Shown in pieces: positions 31,981 through 43,878 of a DNA stretch of 64,000 nucleotides. The position numbers were made by a program, and so were the translations under genes. The stretch's first letter is position 1, and every line of letters starts with the position of its first letter. The notes below the pieces were generated by a model. The model did not search any database and was not told where the DNA came from. It saw nothing but the letters and a program-made list of their open reading frames with translations. Source of the stretch: Przewalskia tangutica (Eukaryota; Streptophyta; Magnoliopsida; Solanales; Solanaceae). The DNA lies in NCBI GenBank assembly GCA_029844215.1, contig CM056718.1, positions 165,467,396 through 165,531,395 of the forward strand, given 5' to 3'.

Positions 31981-34900
31981 AGACTTGTTGTCCTTCTTGA
32001 AAATCTTTTGGTATCAAATTCTTATCGTGCGCTGCTCGTTCGTTCGTAGATCTTTGCATTCTCATAGGCATTGTGTCGGAATTCATCTAATTCGCCACCG
32101 TAGTAGCCTCCTCCGTCCCGCCGCCGTGGTATCCATGTTTAACTTCTTCATTGCCCAAAGATGCTCGTGGTTCCAACTATACCGCAAATGACACGCTTTA
32201 CCAAAAACTAATTTATAAGGTGACATACCAATTGGTGTTTTGAATGTTGTCAGATGCCCACAATGCGTCATCTAATTTGATAGACCGTCTTTCCTCGAGC
32301 CGTTCACCGTCTTTTCCAATATGCTCTTCACTTCTATTTGACACTTCCGCTTGCCATCGCTTGGGATGGTAGCGAGAAAAGTGGTAAACTCCATATCGGA
32401 AAGCAATGAATTCACCGCTTATTGCGTAAATGGCTCCTTCATCACCGATGAGAGCTCGTGTGCCGAACCTTGTGAAAATATTCTTCCGAGGAATTTTTGA
32501 ACAGCTTTATCGTTTTCTTTGGTGGCCATCGCTTCTACCCATTTGGACACATAGTTCATCGCTGTAAGGATGTATTGATTTCCAAAGGATGGCGGAATGG
32601 TCCCATGAAATCAATTCCCACACATCGAATAGTTCTACTTCCAAGATCCCGTGAAGGCATCTCGTTTCGCCTTGAGATGTTCCTGTTTCTTGACAATTAT
32701 CACATATCCGCACAAAGGCATGGGCATCCTCAAGAGCGTTGGCGATAGAATCCGCATTGCAATACCTTTGCCGCTGTTCGATGCCCCAAAGTGTCCACCA
32801 CATGATAAAGTGTGGCAATGGGTGAACTCGTGCATCTCTTCCTCCGTATGCATCGCTCGATGACTTGGTCAAGGTGTTTGTATAGCATCGTTCCTCCCAA
32901 TAGTAATGTTTTACTTGAATAAAACCTCTTCACTTGTTGTCTTGACAAGCACGGGGTAGAACTTTAGCCGCAAGAAAGTTAACAAAATAAGCGTACAAGG
33001 TAAATTAGAATTCATACTTACTAAAACAGCTTGTTAAATGCGAAAGTGATCATTTATTTGCACATCCTCGTGTTACGCTCTGTGTTCTCCACCGACAAGT
33101 GGTTCGCAATGAATTCTCTGTTCCTTTCTTATCACGAATCTCTACGTCAAATTCTTGTAGAAGTAGGACCCATCGAATGAGGCGAGGCTTAGCATCCTTC
33201 TTTGTCATTAAGTACTTTATAGCAGAGTGGTCAATGTATACTATCACTTTATTTCCAATCAAGTAGGGCCTGAATTTCTCAAACGCATATACTATAGCTA
33301 GTAATTCTTTTTCAGTAGTTGCATAATTTAATCAAGCGTCATTTAGAGTTTTACTAGCATAGTAAATGGATCTAAATACCTTGTCGATTCTCTGTCCAAG
33401 AACCGCTCCAATCGCATAGTCGCCAGATCGCATACGAGTTCAAATGAGCTCCCAATTTGGTGCAATGACTATGGGTCGAGGTACGCTTCTCCTTGAGCGT
33501 TTGAAATGCGGATGAGCATCTTTATTGAAGTCGAAGGCTACCCCCGTCATTAGCAATGTGGAGAGGGGCTTTGAGACCTTTGAAAAATCCTTAATGAATC
33601 TTCTATAGAAGCCTGCATGTCCAAGGAAACTTCTGACTCCTTTTGTTGATACTGGAGGTGGTAGATTTTTGATCACTGAGATCTTTGCTTTGTCTACCTC
33701 AATACCTTGGCTTGATATTTTATGCCCCAAGACGATTCCTTCACACCATGAAGTGACACTTCTCCCAATTTAGCACAAGGTTAGATTCTTCAGACTGCCA
33801 ACATCGCTTCTAGATGCCTTAAACATTCATCAAATGATGCTCCAAAGACCGAAAAGTCATCCATAAAGATCTCTATAGTCCTCTCTACCATATCTGAAAA
33901 ATTGCCATCATACACCTTTGAAAAGTAGCGGTGCATTGCGAGTCCAAATGACATTCTTCTAAATGCAAATGTGCCAAAAGCGGCAAGTGAATGTTGTCTT
34001 TCCACGATCTTACCGGGCTATTGCAATGGTGATACCACAGTATCCATCCAAAAAGCAATAGTAGTTATGCCTGCGATGCATAACATTTGATCTAGGAATG
34101 GCAACGGAAGTGGTCTTTTCTAGTTGCTTTATTCAACTGCGATAGTCAATGCAGATTCTCCATCCGCGATCGTTTCGGCGGGATGAGTTCGTTTCTCGTT
34201 AGCCACCACCGTTATTCCACCCTTTTTGGCACCACTTGCCGACTTACCCAAGTGCTATCGATATGGGGTAAATTACTCCCCGTGTCGAGCCATTTTAGGA
34301 TTTCTTTCCTTACTACCTCCTTCATATTTGGGTTGATCGCCTCACGGGCTTGATGGATGGTCCGCTCTCTCATCTAGACGGATCTTATGCATTACCGTTG
34401 ATGGACTTATCACTTTATATCTGCTAATGTCCATCCAATAGCCCGCTTGTGATTCTTTAGTACTCTTAGCGCTTTATCAATCTCTTGGTGGATAGGTGGC
34501 GTGAAATGATCACCGGTAGGTTTTCTTCACCTAGGTATTGGTATTGTAGATGATTGGGTAGGATTTTTAACTCTAACTCGGGCCTTCTCTGTGGATGGTA
34601 ATGATCTTTGCACTACCCCGAATTTCTTCATACTTCTTTGTCCTTGTATTCCATTTTTCATAAGCATTCATCCAATTTGCATACTCCATCGATCTGGATC
34701 GCTTTCTACTATCATCATCCCACGTGGTCGTGATTTCTTCAAGCGTATCATCATATTCGAACTCTTTGTTTGACATTGTCTCTTCGATAAGATCAATGGC
34801 CGAGCGCTTATCTTTGGCCTCTGGAAAATTTCTTGTTTGAAGAACATTAAAAATCACCTCTTCTTCATCTACTCAAGCTTCAATTCCCTTTTGAACATCA

Positions 34901-35910
34901 ATGAGGCACATCCCGTGTCTAAGAAGGTCTGCCCAAAGATGATGGGGATTCCATCGTTATCTTGTATGTCTAAGATAACGAAATCGGCGGGGAAGATGAA
35001 CTTGTCCACTTTTACTAATATATCTTCGATGACTCCTCTCGGATGAACAATTGAGCGGTCAGCTAGCTGCAAGGTGATGTTTGTAGGTTTGATTTCTCCC
35101 ATTTCTAGTTTGCAGAAAACTAGATAGGCATCGATTTATGCTCGCTCCCGTGTCGCATGTGCCTTTTGACATTCAAACTTTCCAATAGTGCGGGATGGTA
35201 AAGCTCCTGTGGTCTTGCAACTTCGAGGCGATTGTCTGTAGGATGACACTACATTCTTCAGTTAACATCACCGTTTCGTAATCCTCTATCTTCCTCTTTT
35301 TGCTAAGCACATCCTTCGTGAACTTGACGTAGCTCGACATTTGTTCTAGTGCTTCAGCAAACGGGATATTGAGTTGCAATTGTTTGAGAACCTCCACGAA
35401 TCTGGAGAATTGCTTGTCAAGAGTGCATGTTTTTAACTTCTGGGGATATGGTATCATCACTTGGCGCCGTTGCCGCATTTTCGTTTCGATTTACAGGTTA
35501 CGCGCCGCGGCGATCTCAGCCGCGGGCCACTTTCTGCAGACCGTCTCGGATGCCGAACTTCGTACTATCTCCGATCCTCGACGCCGCACGATCATTAGCG
35601 CGGCACCGCAAACTTTCTCTCCCCGATTCGCATCCTTCGTGTCAATTGCACGACATTGTGTTTCCTTATTGCTTATCCCGGATGCAGATTTCTTCTTGCG
35701 GTTCGTTGAATATGACCGCGAGTTACTGCTATTTCGTTTCAACTTTATACCCAACCTCATTTCGTCCATGAACTGAGCTTGGGACCTCGTGAGACTGAGT
35801 ATAGTTTCTCGTAATTCCTCCCTTTGTTCCTCTATGGTTGGCTCTCTATCATATGGACAGTAAAAATCCATATCTAAAGTGTTCCTGAAACGAATCAAAG
35901 CCAACAAAAA
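31981..35910 (-). pseudogene. Gypsy gag-pol remnant (Athila/Tat lineage)
   Basis: Minus-strand pieces in order: gag C-terminal part (about 35,907-35,491); PYPQKLKTCTLDKQFSRF and VMLTEECSVIL (35,478-35,173); protease region with ITLQLADRSIVHPRGV and FVILDIQDNDGIPIIFGQTF (35,102-34,869); reverse transcriptase with FRRMSFGLA and the catalytic FMDDFSVFG (34,005-33,790); RNase H start with VRSFLGHAGFYRRFIKDFSK (33,730-33,440) and VIVYIDHSAIKYLM (33,262-33,050); integrase zinc region and core (32,948-32,507); and GMSPYKLVFGKACHL (32,271-32,083). Nearly every conserved block is followed by a frameshift. Confidence 0.85.
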
Positions 35911-36015
35911 ATCACGGCACCTCGAATTTTCGTAAAAACTAAAACTAAAAATAACAAATTAACTTACCAAATTAGAAATTAAAAATAGATGAATTTGATA
36001 TTGAACTATGTCTAA

Positions 36016-36033
36016 TCCCCAGCAACGGCGCCA
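36016..36033 (-). other. Primer-binding site for tRNA-Asp
   Basis: The + strand reads TCCCCAGCAACGGCGCCA. This equals the 3' end of plant aspartate tRNA (TCCCCGGCAACGGCGCCA) with one mismatch. It lies six bases from the 5' LTR, as required for priming of minus-strand synthesis, and it fixes the orientation of the Gypsy element. Confidence 0.85.
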
Positions 36034-36039
36034 AAAACT

Positions 36040-37509
36040 TGATGCGCGTTAAGATGCACACACTTTTAAACGCAAGTGCACGTTATCGTATCAAGTAGTA
36101 TAGTCTTAGATAAGACCGAATATCGTCCTCTAGGATTAGGGTTCAAGTACCAACTATCTATTTTCTAGTATCTATTTGGTGAATTAATGATTGATTGTTT
36201 TGTTTATAACTAAGAATTATTAAAGACAAGTAAATATAAAGAATTACTTAAGATGTGATGAGAATAGGGCTTCTATGTATCCTCACTATCCGCTTATGCT
36301 ACTTACTAATGCATTACTTATGGTATTCTTCTTTTGGCAGAAAAGCAGGTTTACGAAATCGTTTTATACTCCCGTTAGGGTTATATAAACACTCAACCCC
36401 AGTATTGTTCCTTACCTACCTTTCGGTGATAAGGGTAACTCTATAGGAGGATTAAGAACAAAAACCTAGTTGACCGTCACGCACAATGCGCAAAATTAGG
36501 GTTGTTAAGCCTCTCATCAACGCTACAAAACTAATTGAGGTATTTTCATCCCCAATTCAAGCCTGTCTACCCAACTTACAGCATATTCACAATCCCCCAT
36601 TTTCAGAATTTGATTAGAAATCATATAGTGATAACTAGTTGTCAATTAGCTACCAAGAATTCAACTCAATTATTGGATAGATCTCTCAATAAGAAAAATA
36701 ACCATAAGCATGCATTAATTTATAACATAAGTTTCAAGAAGTTCAACATAAAGCCTATAGGAGAATTAGTTCCTAGCCATAAAGATGACAAGAACTAATT
36801 CCAAGTTCATCATGCAAAAACTGAATTAAAGAAAAGAAAAATGAAAGAAATTACTAAGTTTAGGTCTCCAATCTCCTAGCAAGAAAATCTTGTGTTGTCA
36901 AGAAAGGGGAACCCTCAAAAACTGCATAGGGTTCTCCTTATATAGGTTTAAAAACGCCTCCTTCTTTTCCTCGCAGTTCGCCCAAAAATCCGTCAAAAGA
37001 CCTAATTTTTCCGCGCGGCGCGCCGCGCAGATAGCGCGCGGCGGAAGTTCTGCAATCCGTCGGGTGTTTTGGCGCCGCGCCCTCGCTATTCGCTGTGCGA
37101 GGCGCGCGCTGGATCTTCGTAGCTCCTCGGATGTTTAGCGCGCGCCGCTTCGTCTTTGAGGAGCGCGCTGAAGTTCTGTCCTCTCTGTATAGTGGGCGGC
37201 GCGTCCCTATTTTAGGCGCCGCGGCGCTGGATCTTCTGCGCGTTCTCTGTATGTTGGGCGCCGCGCCTCGCTTCGATTGCGAGGCGCTGGCCGGCCGTCT
37301 GATTTTAGCCTTGTTCGCCACTTTCTCTGTTTTCATCTCTGGCATCTCCTCTTTTGCCCTCTTTTTGCTCCTTTTTCGCCATTTGACCATTTCAACCACT
37401 TTGACTCAATAGAAAGAAAAACTATCCTAATACGACACTTATATGTGCAAAATGGGACAAAAGACTAACTAAAACAGACTCAAAAGATGTATACAAAATA
37501 CACCGATCA
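36040..37509 (-). repeat. 5' LTR of the nested Gypsy
   Basis: 1,470 bp. It is the partner of 28,757-30,194. Its GC-rich block (about 36,990-37,310) is full of GCGCGCC and GGCGCC words and keeps CTG sites that are CG in the other LTR. Confidence 0.9.
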
Positions 37510-37514
37510 AGTAT

Positions 37515-39298
37515 ATGGCGCAGTGGTTTGATGAACTATACCATGAGTAGAACAAAATTCTTTGAACTCATTTGACGTATATTCACCACCTCGGTCTGAA
37601 CTTAGAATCTTAATTTTTTTGTCAAGTTGGTTTCCACTTCTGCTTTGTATGTTTTAAACATGTTCAAAGCCCCATCTTTGGTATGTATTAAGTATACATT
37701 ACAAATTTACTGCAATCATCAATAAATGATATATAATAATTTTTTTCTCCATGAGATGGGGTTGTTTGGTAATCACACAAATCACTATGAATTAAACCAA
37801 GCACTTCATTTGATTTCACAACAGATTTATGAGGATGACTTGCATATTTTGACTCTATGCAAACCCCACATTTAGTCATTTTGTTCATAGAACACTTTGA
37901 CAACATGCCTATCTTTATCATTCTTTGTAAAGAACAATAATTAACATGACCTAATCGAGAATGCCATAAAGAATAGGAATCAACCATATACATAGAAGCA
38001 GTGCTCGTGCCTGCATTTTCATTAATAATGACAATTGCCTGAGTAGGTACAACACTTAGTTTGAAGAGTCTCTCACTGAGGTAACCTTTTTCTACATACA
38101 CCCCGCCTTTGGTGAGTACAAATTTATCAGATTCAATTACAACTTTGAAGCATTTTTTACTAAGAACAGGCCCAGAAATTAAATTCTTACAAATTTCAGG
38201 CATGTGCAACACATTTGTGAACACAAAATCATTTCCGGAAGTGAGCCTCAAAGTCACATTCCCTTTGCATTCCACTTTCACAGAAGCAGCATTCCCAACA
38301 AACAACGGTTCTCCATCCTTAATGGCTTGGTAATATGAAAACATGTCCTTCTATGAACATACATGCATAGTAGCACCTATGTCCATCCACCAATCGGTTG
38401 AATTTGTAACCAGATTTGCTTGAGCAGCCACAACCCCAACGAATTGGTTCTTTGTTTCAGTCCGGTTGGATTGGTTGACATTATTCGAACCTACAACACC
38501 ACCATCTTGACTCTTGCGAAGGCGACAATCTTTTGCCCTGTGCCCAGGTTTTCCACATACCCAACATAGTCCTGGTTGTGATTTCTTGAACGTTGGTCGT
38601 CATGGCTAGCGATTCCTCCCGGTTGCAAAAGATGGCTTGACACCAACAAATTTGCACTTGCCTTTCTGAAACTTGGCCTTTGAAGCATTACCTTCTACCA
38701 TGTTGACATTAGGCTCCAATGAAACAACATCAGCCCTTTCATTCTTCCGGTTGTCCTCTTCAATACGAATTTTCAGAACCAGTTGCTCAAAACTCATTTT
38801 CTCCGTTAGATGCTTCAAATAAACCTTAAAATCGCTCATCTTGAAGTTTAGAAACTTGCAGGTGACGAACTTCTTTGAACAAGCAACCTCTGTCTTGTAC
38901 TTGTTCTCAAGTGACTGTCATAACTCTCGTGCTGTCCCGAACGTGGAGTAGATGTCATAGAGAGTATCATCCAAGGCATTGAGAATGTAGTTCTTACACA
39001 TAAATTCTTGTGTCCACCAAGTCTCATTCGCCTTCAGCCTTTCGGCCTTTGCCTCCTCAGTTAGAAAATTCTCTCTTTCTCCCTCCGGCAGTGCCGTTAG
39101 AGCCTCGGCAGTCAACACGTTTGCCATGTGAAGTTTTGTCAAATAGAACAACATCTTCTGTTGCCAGCGTTTGAAATCCGAACCCTTGAACTTTTCGGGT
39201 TTCTCCGCATGGTTTTTCACCATTGATGATCCAGATTGATCCATTTGTTTGCAAATCAGGAAGTGTATTCTCTGAAAATATTTTTGCAAACTCAACAA
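37515..39298 (-). pseudogene. Copia gag-pol, 5' part: gag, zinc knuckle, protease, integrase N-part
   Basis: Minus-strand frames give gag (39,298-38,918: EKFKGSDFKRWQQKMLFYLT; then 38,839-38,606) and a zinc knuckle, CWVCGKPGHRAKDC (about 38,560). A protease-like segment follows with a degraded active site (WWMDIGATMHVC in place of the usual D-S-G-A or D-T-G-A). The GAG-pre-integrase and integrase start are at 38,344-37,688 (LWHSRLGHVNY, HSDLCDYQTTPSHGEKNYYI, FIDDCSKF). Stops near 38,918 and 38,350 disrupt the polyprotein. It continues on the far side of the Gypsy insertion at 28,756. Confidence 0.85.
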
Positions 39299-39340
39299 TA
39301 TCAGAAAAATATATATTTTCTGAGAATTTTTATCTTAGAT

Positions 39341-40066
39341 TGTTAGTGTCAATCTATACCTTCACTGTATAAACCACAATAATATACAAATAACTCAAGT
39401 AAATTGAAATCGACAACCTTAAATTTCAGCAAAAGTATGAACACATACTAATTTGTTTGTAGATAGAGGTCTGCTCGACGCAGTGTCCTAAGATAAAAAT
39501 TCGCCCCCGCTTGTGCTGCAGTTTAACGGACGCCTGCCTTGAGTATACAACTATCTGAGTGATAGTTCTAGCACAATAACTTCACTCCTAGCGAATCTAC
39601 TTTATGTGTTCTTCAGAAATTTTTTGAAGAGGAAGAAGAAGCAACAAAGATCATCAAATGATTTGATTCTTAAATCAGAAGGTTAGATGTTGTTGATTGT
39701 ATTGTCTACCTTAAACAAGTGATCTACATGCTTTATATAGCATGAATTTCGACCAGCTGCAGTCATTAGTCCAAAGGTTATGACTCTATGTGAAGAGATA
39801 CAACTTTTGGTTCAAAACTGGAAAATCCCGTCGAAGGCACTGGCACCGCGTCCCTAATTCAATTTTTCTTTCCAGTGACTTACTGCCATCCAGGCACCGC
39901 GGTCCCTCCACAAGGCACCTAGGTGCTAATTCGACGAAAATTCCAGCTGCTTACTGGAAAGCAGGCACCGCGACCTTTCCATCAGGAACCGCGGCCCTTT
40001 GGCCTAGATTCCAAAAAATAGATTTTAATCACTTATTTTCTTCTTCAATCCACACAAGTTCCAACA
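39341..40066 (-). repeat. 5' LTR of the Copia element
   Basis: 726 bp, TGTTAGTGTC...TCCAACA on the + strand. It is the partner of 25,234-26,009. It contains the same CAGGCACCGCG words found in the left LTR, in part repeated. Confidence 0.85.
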
Positions 40067-41457
40067 CATGGTACATGAGAAAAAATTTAATAAAAATTTG
40101 CATTGTCATGACTTATATTTTAAACATAAAAATTAACAAAATATTAAAATTTTAAAAATGAAAAGAAAAAAGTGATTCCAAATTAGTAAAAACGTGCTTT
40201 GAAAGGTCTTATACAATATTCATTGCATAATCAGATGTAGATGCGAATTCCAATCTCGTCATGATCGACTTTCTTGAATGTCAAAAACTGAAGATCTATT
40301 AAGATTACAGGTTTGATAATTCATATAGTATTTGAAGATACTACGTTGAGAGTTTTCCGACAAATCGAAGTTCGTGGCAGTTTTGATCCTCCTGCGTAGT
40401 TAAAAACATTAAGATTCTCCTTTGTACATATGATTTGCAATAACTCATTTTTTTAAATTTATATATTTAATATTTTATATCTAAAATATAGGTTATGAAA
40501 AGAAAGATAGATTTCAGCGTCGTAAATTTGACTTTTGGTGATCGGTATATTTTTGGAAACTAAGTTCATAATTTAATGACTTTACAATTAGCAAAAATAG
40601 TTATTTTTTACTTTAGTGTTACATATAGTTAGTTCAATGACTTAACTATTACAAAAAATAATTTTTTGACTTTAATGTTACGAAAAGTAAATTTAGTGAT
40701 CATCGATGAAATTAAATTTTGTAAAATATATAAGGAATTTCATTTTCTTAAGTTCTGTAAAATCCTAAATTTGCTCATGATAGTCATCCTGACCTTTTTA
40801 GACAAGGGTTGTCATTGAAAATTTGATAGCTTAATATTAAAATTGATAAAGAGAGTGTTTAAAAGTTAAAATTGTGTTTGGCATAAATTTCACTTGAGAA
40901 AAGAATATTCTATATTTTTCTTAAAATGACCATCCAAAAATTTTTAATTTAAAAATTCTCTATTGGAAGTTGAATTTGAATGAACGGATTAAATTGTGAG
41001 AATTTAGTTTGGAAATAATATATATTTCACCATTTGGTTGAAATTATGCCCAAAGGCTCAAGAACGCTCACGTTCAAAAGATGAAAGCAGCGGAGATGAG
41101 AATGCTCAGATGGATGTGTGATCATACAAGGAGAGATGTGAATAGAAACAAAATTATATGGGACAAAGTCAGTTTTCACAATGACCGATCACTTTTGAGC
41201 ATATTCCGGTGAAGTCTTAAAGGCAAGGAAAAATCACGCTAATAAGCTACTTAAAAAAGAATAGTTGTTTTCTACTACATAAATTCTTGATATACTTAGA
41301 ATTTTGTATTTATACTCAAATTTTCGAGCAAAAAGTGTCTCATGATTCGTTTTGAGCGCGTCAATTAAAGTAAGAAATCGATTTCAATAGTGTCTTTTAT
41401 ACCGAAAATGGAAAGAAAAATAAATGTGTAAGCCATATTGTCGGAGCAGTTTTATTA
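40067..41457. other. Intergenic, with a LINE scrap
   Basis: AT-rich DNA without a gene. At about 41,070-41,160 a short + strand piece reads VQKMKAAEMRMLRWMC. This is the same RTE LINE C-terminus seen in the PRS introns and is too short to be more than debris. Confidence 0.5.
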
Positions 41458-41751
41458 TGGGGAAAGAGTGGATCTTGGATCTAACTCAACCCAAAAGCTA
41501 GTTTGTATGATAAGTATTATTCAAATACATATAAGGAGTTCATGTTCACATTCCATTTCCGATGTGATACTCTTAACACTCCACCGATACAACATCGGTG
41601 AACAAAAAATTTGAATGTGTCTGACTCTGATACCATGTAAGGAGTAAATTTTGGGACTAACTCAACCCTAAAAGCTAACTTGTAGGGTAAGAATTGTCTA
41701 AGTTTATATAAAATGTTCATGTTCTCATTTTATTTTCGATATGGAACTCTA
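41458..41751 (-). mobile_element. Second, older TRIM
   Basis: The architecture matches the TRIM in APRR2: LTR-like repeats at 41,458-41,578 and 41,636-41,751, CTCTGATACCA (complement of the initiator-tRNA primer site) at 41,625-41,635, and CTCTTAACACTCC at the repeat/polypurine junction. The two repeats differ much more from each other than in the APRR2 copy, so this insertion is older. Its outer borders are approximate. Confidence 0.75.
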
Positions 41752-41855
41752 CCTACCAGAGATTTGAAATGAAACTAGAAACTAAAGTTAGTGAATCATG
41801 ATGGTTCATTGGAAGAAAAGAATAAAAAAAATATAACATGATATAATGTGCTTCA

Positions 41856-42236
41856 CTATTTTTATTTTTTTTCGAGATAATTCAGGTCTCGAGGCCTTAG
41901 TACCTTCATATCGCTAGTACCGCACAAGTATTGGTACTAGGTTCCTGGAGGCGATGGGACCGGTCCTTCAGCACCCCACCACCAGATAAATCGCGGGATG
42001 TGCACCTGTGATCAGTGTCTGCCAAGGCCCAACGGATCAACGCTACGCACTCTCACAAACCCCATCCACAAGGCTTGGCGGGAATCAAACCCACACTGCA
42101 ACATGTCCGCGCGGCTTTTAGCGCCCAGACTTTACCACAGATATATGCCTCGGAGAACGATATCCGAAGGGGGAATCGAACTTGTAACCTCTCGACGGCA
42201 AACTTGACCCTCTGCCAGCCAAGCTGGCCCCTCTAG
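41856..42236 (-). mobile_element. Long SINE with two tRNA-like promoter units
   Basis: A 381-bp element with a perfect 13-bp target duplication, ATAATGTGCTTCA (41,843-41,855 and 42,237-42,249). On the minus strand it starts CTAGAGGGGCCAGCTTGGCT, with an A-box-like CTTGGCTGGCAGAG and a B-box-like AGTTCGATTCC. Further in is a second pair, TGTGGTAAAGTCTGG and GGGTTTGATTCCC. It ends with GAGACC...AATTATCTCG and an A/T-rich tail. Two polymerase III promoter units in one body suggest a dimeric SINE. The open frames within it are not genes. Confidence 0.75.
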
Positions 42237-42249
42237 ATAATGTGCTTCA

Positions 42250-43010
42250 TTATTAATTAGCCACTCTCGGCCGAAATTTCTTTTGAGTTTTCCTGGTCGT
42301 AATTAAAAGTGGATGCAAATAAATAGTGGACCACTCACCAACTAAGTAATGAATATGTGCAGTAATAATTCGTTGATCCTAGAGGACTGCAACAAAAATT
42401 CTTGTTTCTAATTTATCATCAAAAGCACAAGTATCCGAAGTAAATTGGAAATTATACTTTTAATTGTGCATTTTAGGATTTGTATTATATTAAGATATTT
42501 TTTATGCACTTGTCAATTATTTAATTAGTTATGCATGATGAGTTACTTGTGCATAAACTAATTTCCCTCTTGAAATTATCAAGAAATCGTGAGGTAATTA
42601 AATAAATAAGATGAGAAAGAGGCGTCTAAACTTGGGTTGTTGCACTAAGAAGTTAGCTCTATTTCATTTCTCACATTTAGTTTTTAGCTAACCTGCATAG
42701 AGTAGGTAATTAATTCAAAGCAATTTGCAAATTCAGTCATTTACGTTGTATTTAATATGATAGGTTTAACTCTTTTTTGTCATGTGCGTTTTTAATTTGA
42801 TACAACTAACTTTGAGTTTTTGACAGTGCCTTGTGTAGGTCCTATCTTCACTTCGATTTCAACAAGAGTTTGGTTAAAAATGGATTGAGGTGGAGTTTAA
42901 TCCATATGTATATATATCAGCATTATAGATTATTTTTTACAAGTACTATTATTTACTTTATTAAGAAAAGAATTAATCTTTACTTTCAATTATCTATTGA
43001 TTTCTTTTTT
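42250..43010. other. Intergenic, nothing recognised
   Basis: AT-rich sequence with frequent stops on both strands. I see no gene, RNA or transposon border. Confidence 0.5.
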
Positions 43011-43117
43011 GAACCGAGTGTCTATCGAAAACAATTTCTCTATCCACTAAGATAAATTTAAGGTCTGCGTACATTCTACCTTCTTCAAACTCTGCGTGAG
43101 ATTATATTAGGTATGTT
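43011..43117 (+). repeat. RTE/SINE 3' tail fragment
   Basis: The words GTGTCTATCGAAAACAATTT and AAGGTCTGCGTACATTCTAC, ending near TTAGGTATGTT, match the tail of the RTE LINEs in the PRS introns and of the insertion at 14,321. The copy is diverged and no target duplication is clear. Confidence 0.6.
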
Positions 43118-43299
43118 AATGTCGTGGTGGTCGTATGTTGATATTGATTTCAAGAAGAATAAATGCAAGTAAGAAATCTACAGAATGAAGGGTCATATCC
43201 ATAGGTGGATAAGAGTAGAAAGCGTAACTCATGAGTCACGAGCCCATTATGACTGACAACTCTCACGAGAAGTGTTTTTTTACCTTTATGATGGGTCTC

Positions 43300-43600
43300 T
43301 TTTTTTTGTTGTTGTGTTGATGTCCAGATCTCGAGGCTTGCACCTTTCTATCGTTAGTACTGGTATAGGTATTGACTCCTGATAATAAAGCGTCCGTCAC
43401 AAGACTATTATCGCAGAAATCGCGATACGCTTTTAGTGATCGTTGTCCGAGATATCGGATCACTGACACAAGATTAATCCCCTCTATGTTTTTGTTTGAT
43501 CGAACCCACGCCATAGCCGCGCACTTTATAAATACTTTATCACCGACTATGCGCCGGGACGGATCTTTTTCTTTAAACCCGAGAAAGAGAGATATATGAA
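43300..43600 (-). repeat. Degraded copy of the two-unit SINE
   Basis: The left end, CTCGAGGCTTGCACCTTTCT followed by ATCGTTAGTACTGGTATAGG, resembles the corresponding end of the SINE at 41,856. In the body, the minus strand reads GTGGGTTCGATCA (B-box-like). Many substitutions and indels have accumulated and the right border is unclear. Confidence 0.5.
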
Positions 43601-43878
43601 GTGAAAACCTATGACTCAAGCTCAAAAGTTGCATTATTTGCATGCTGTCGATCACGCTAATGGGTACAGAATTGCATAAATTGGACTTCTTTTGCTCAAG
43701 GAGAACAAGTTAATATGTTAAAGATGTTTGAAGTTTATGAATTTTTATATCGATTATCTAAGTTCATATTGAAGTTTATTGATTCCTATAGTAATTTCAA
43801 GTTAATATTATAACAATAATTGAATTTACAATCAAATATTATAGATATTTACTGAAACTTTTTGAGTTCATGTAAATA

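Larger units (their letters stand above)
28757..37509 (-). mobile_element. Full-length Athila/Tat-type Gypsy retrotransposon nested in Copia
   Basis: 8,753 bp with two long LTRs (28,757-30,194 and 36,040-37,509) and a perfect 5-bp target duplication, AGTAT, at 28,752-28,756 and 37,510-37,514. Next to the right LTR, the minus strand reads TGGCGCCGTTGCTGGGGA (36,033-36,016). This is the primer site complementary to the 3' end of aspartate tRNA and typical of Athila/Tat elements. Gag, protease, reverse transcriptase, RNase H and integrase remnants follow in Gypsy order. About 1.8 kb of non-coding spacer separates pol from the 3' LTR. All frames are broken. Confidence 0.92.
25234..40066 (-). mobile_element. 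Copia LTR retrotransposon, split by a nested Gypsy
   Basis: Two similar LTRs (25,234-26,009 and 39,341-40,066; + strand TGTTAGTG...CAACA) enclose a minus-strand gag-pol with Copia domain order: gag, zinc knuckle, protease, integrase, reverse transcriptase, RNase H. CATGT and CATGG at the outer borders are a near-matching target duplication. The AAAATGTGGGGTAT just inside the left LTR (minus strand) is the polypurine tract. The integrase is interrupted at 28,756/37,510 by an 8.75-kb Gypsy element, and without it the element is about 6.1 kb. Stops and frameshifts show that it is inactive. Confidence 0.88.

Noticed and set aside
35369..35907. Open frames on both strands near 35.4-35.9 kb as genes
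   Set aside because: They overlap the Gypsy gag region; the + strand frames are antisense shadows and have no family resemblance.
42015..42236. tRNA gene on the minus strand near 42.2 kb
   Set aside because: A and B boxes are present but the sequence does not close as a cloverleaf and continues into a SINE body with target duplications.
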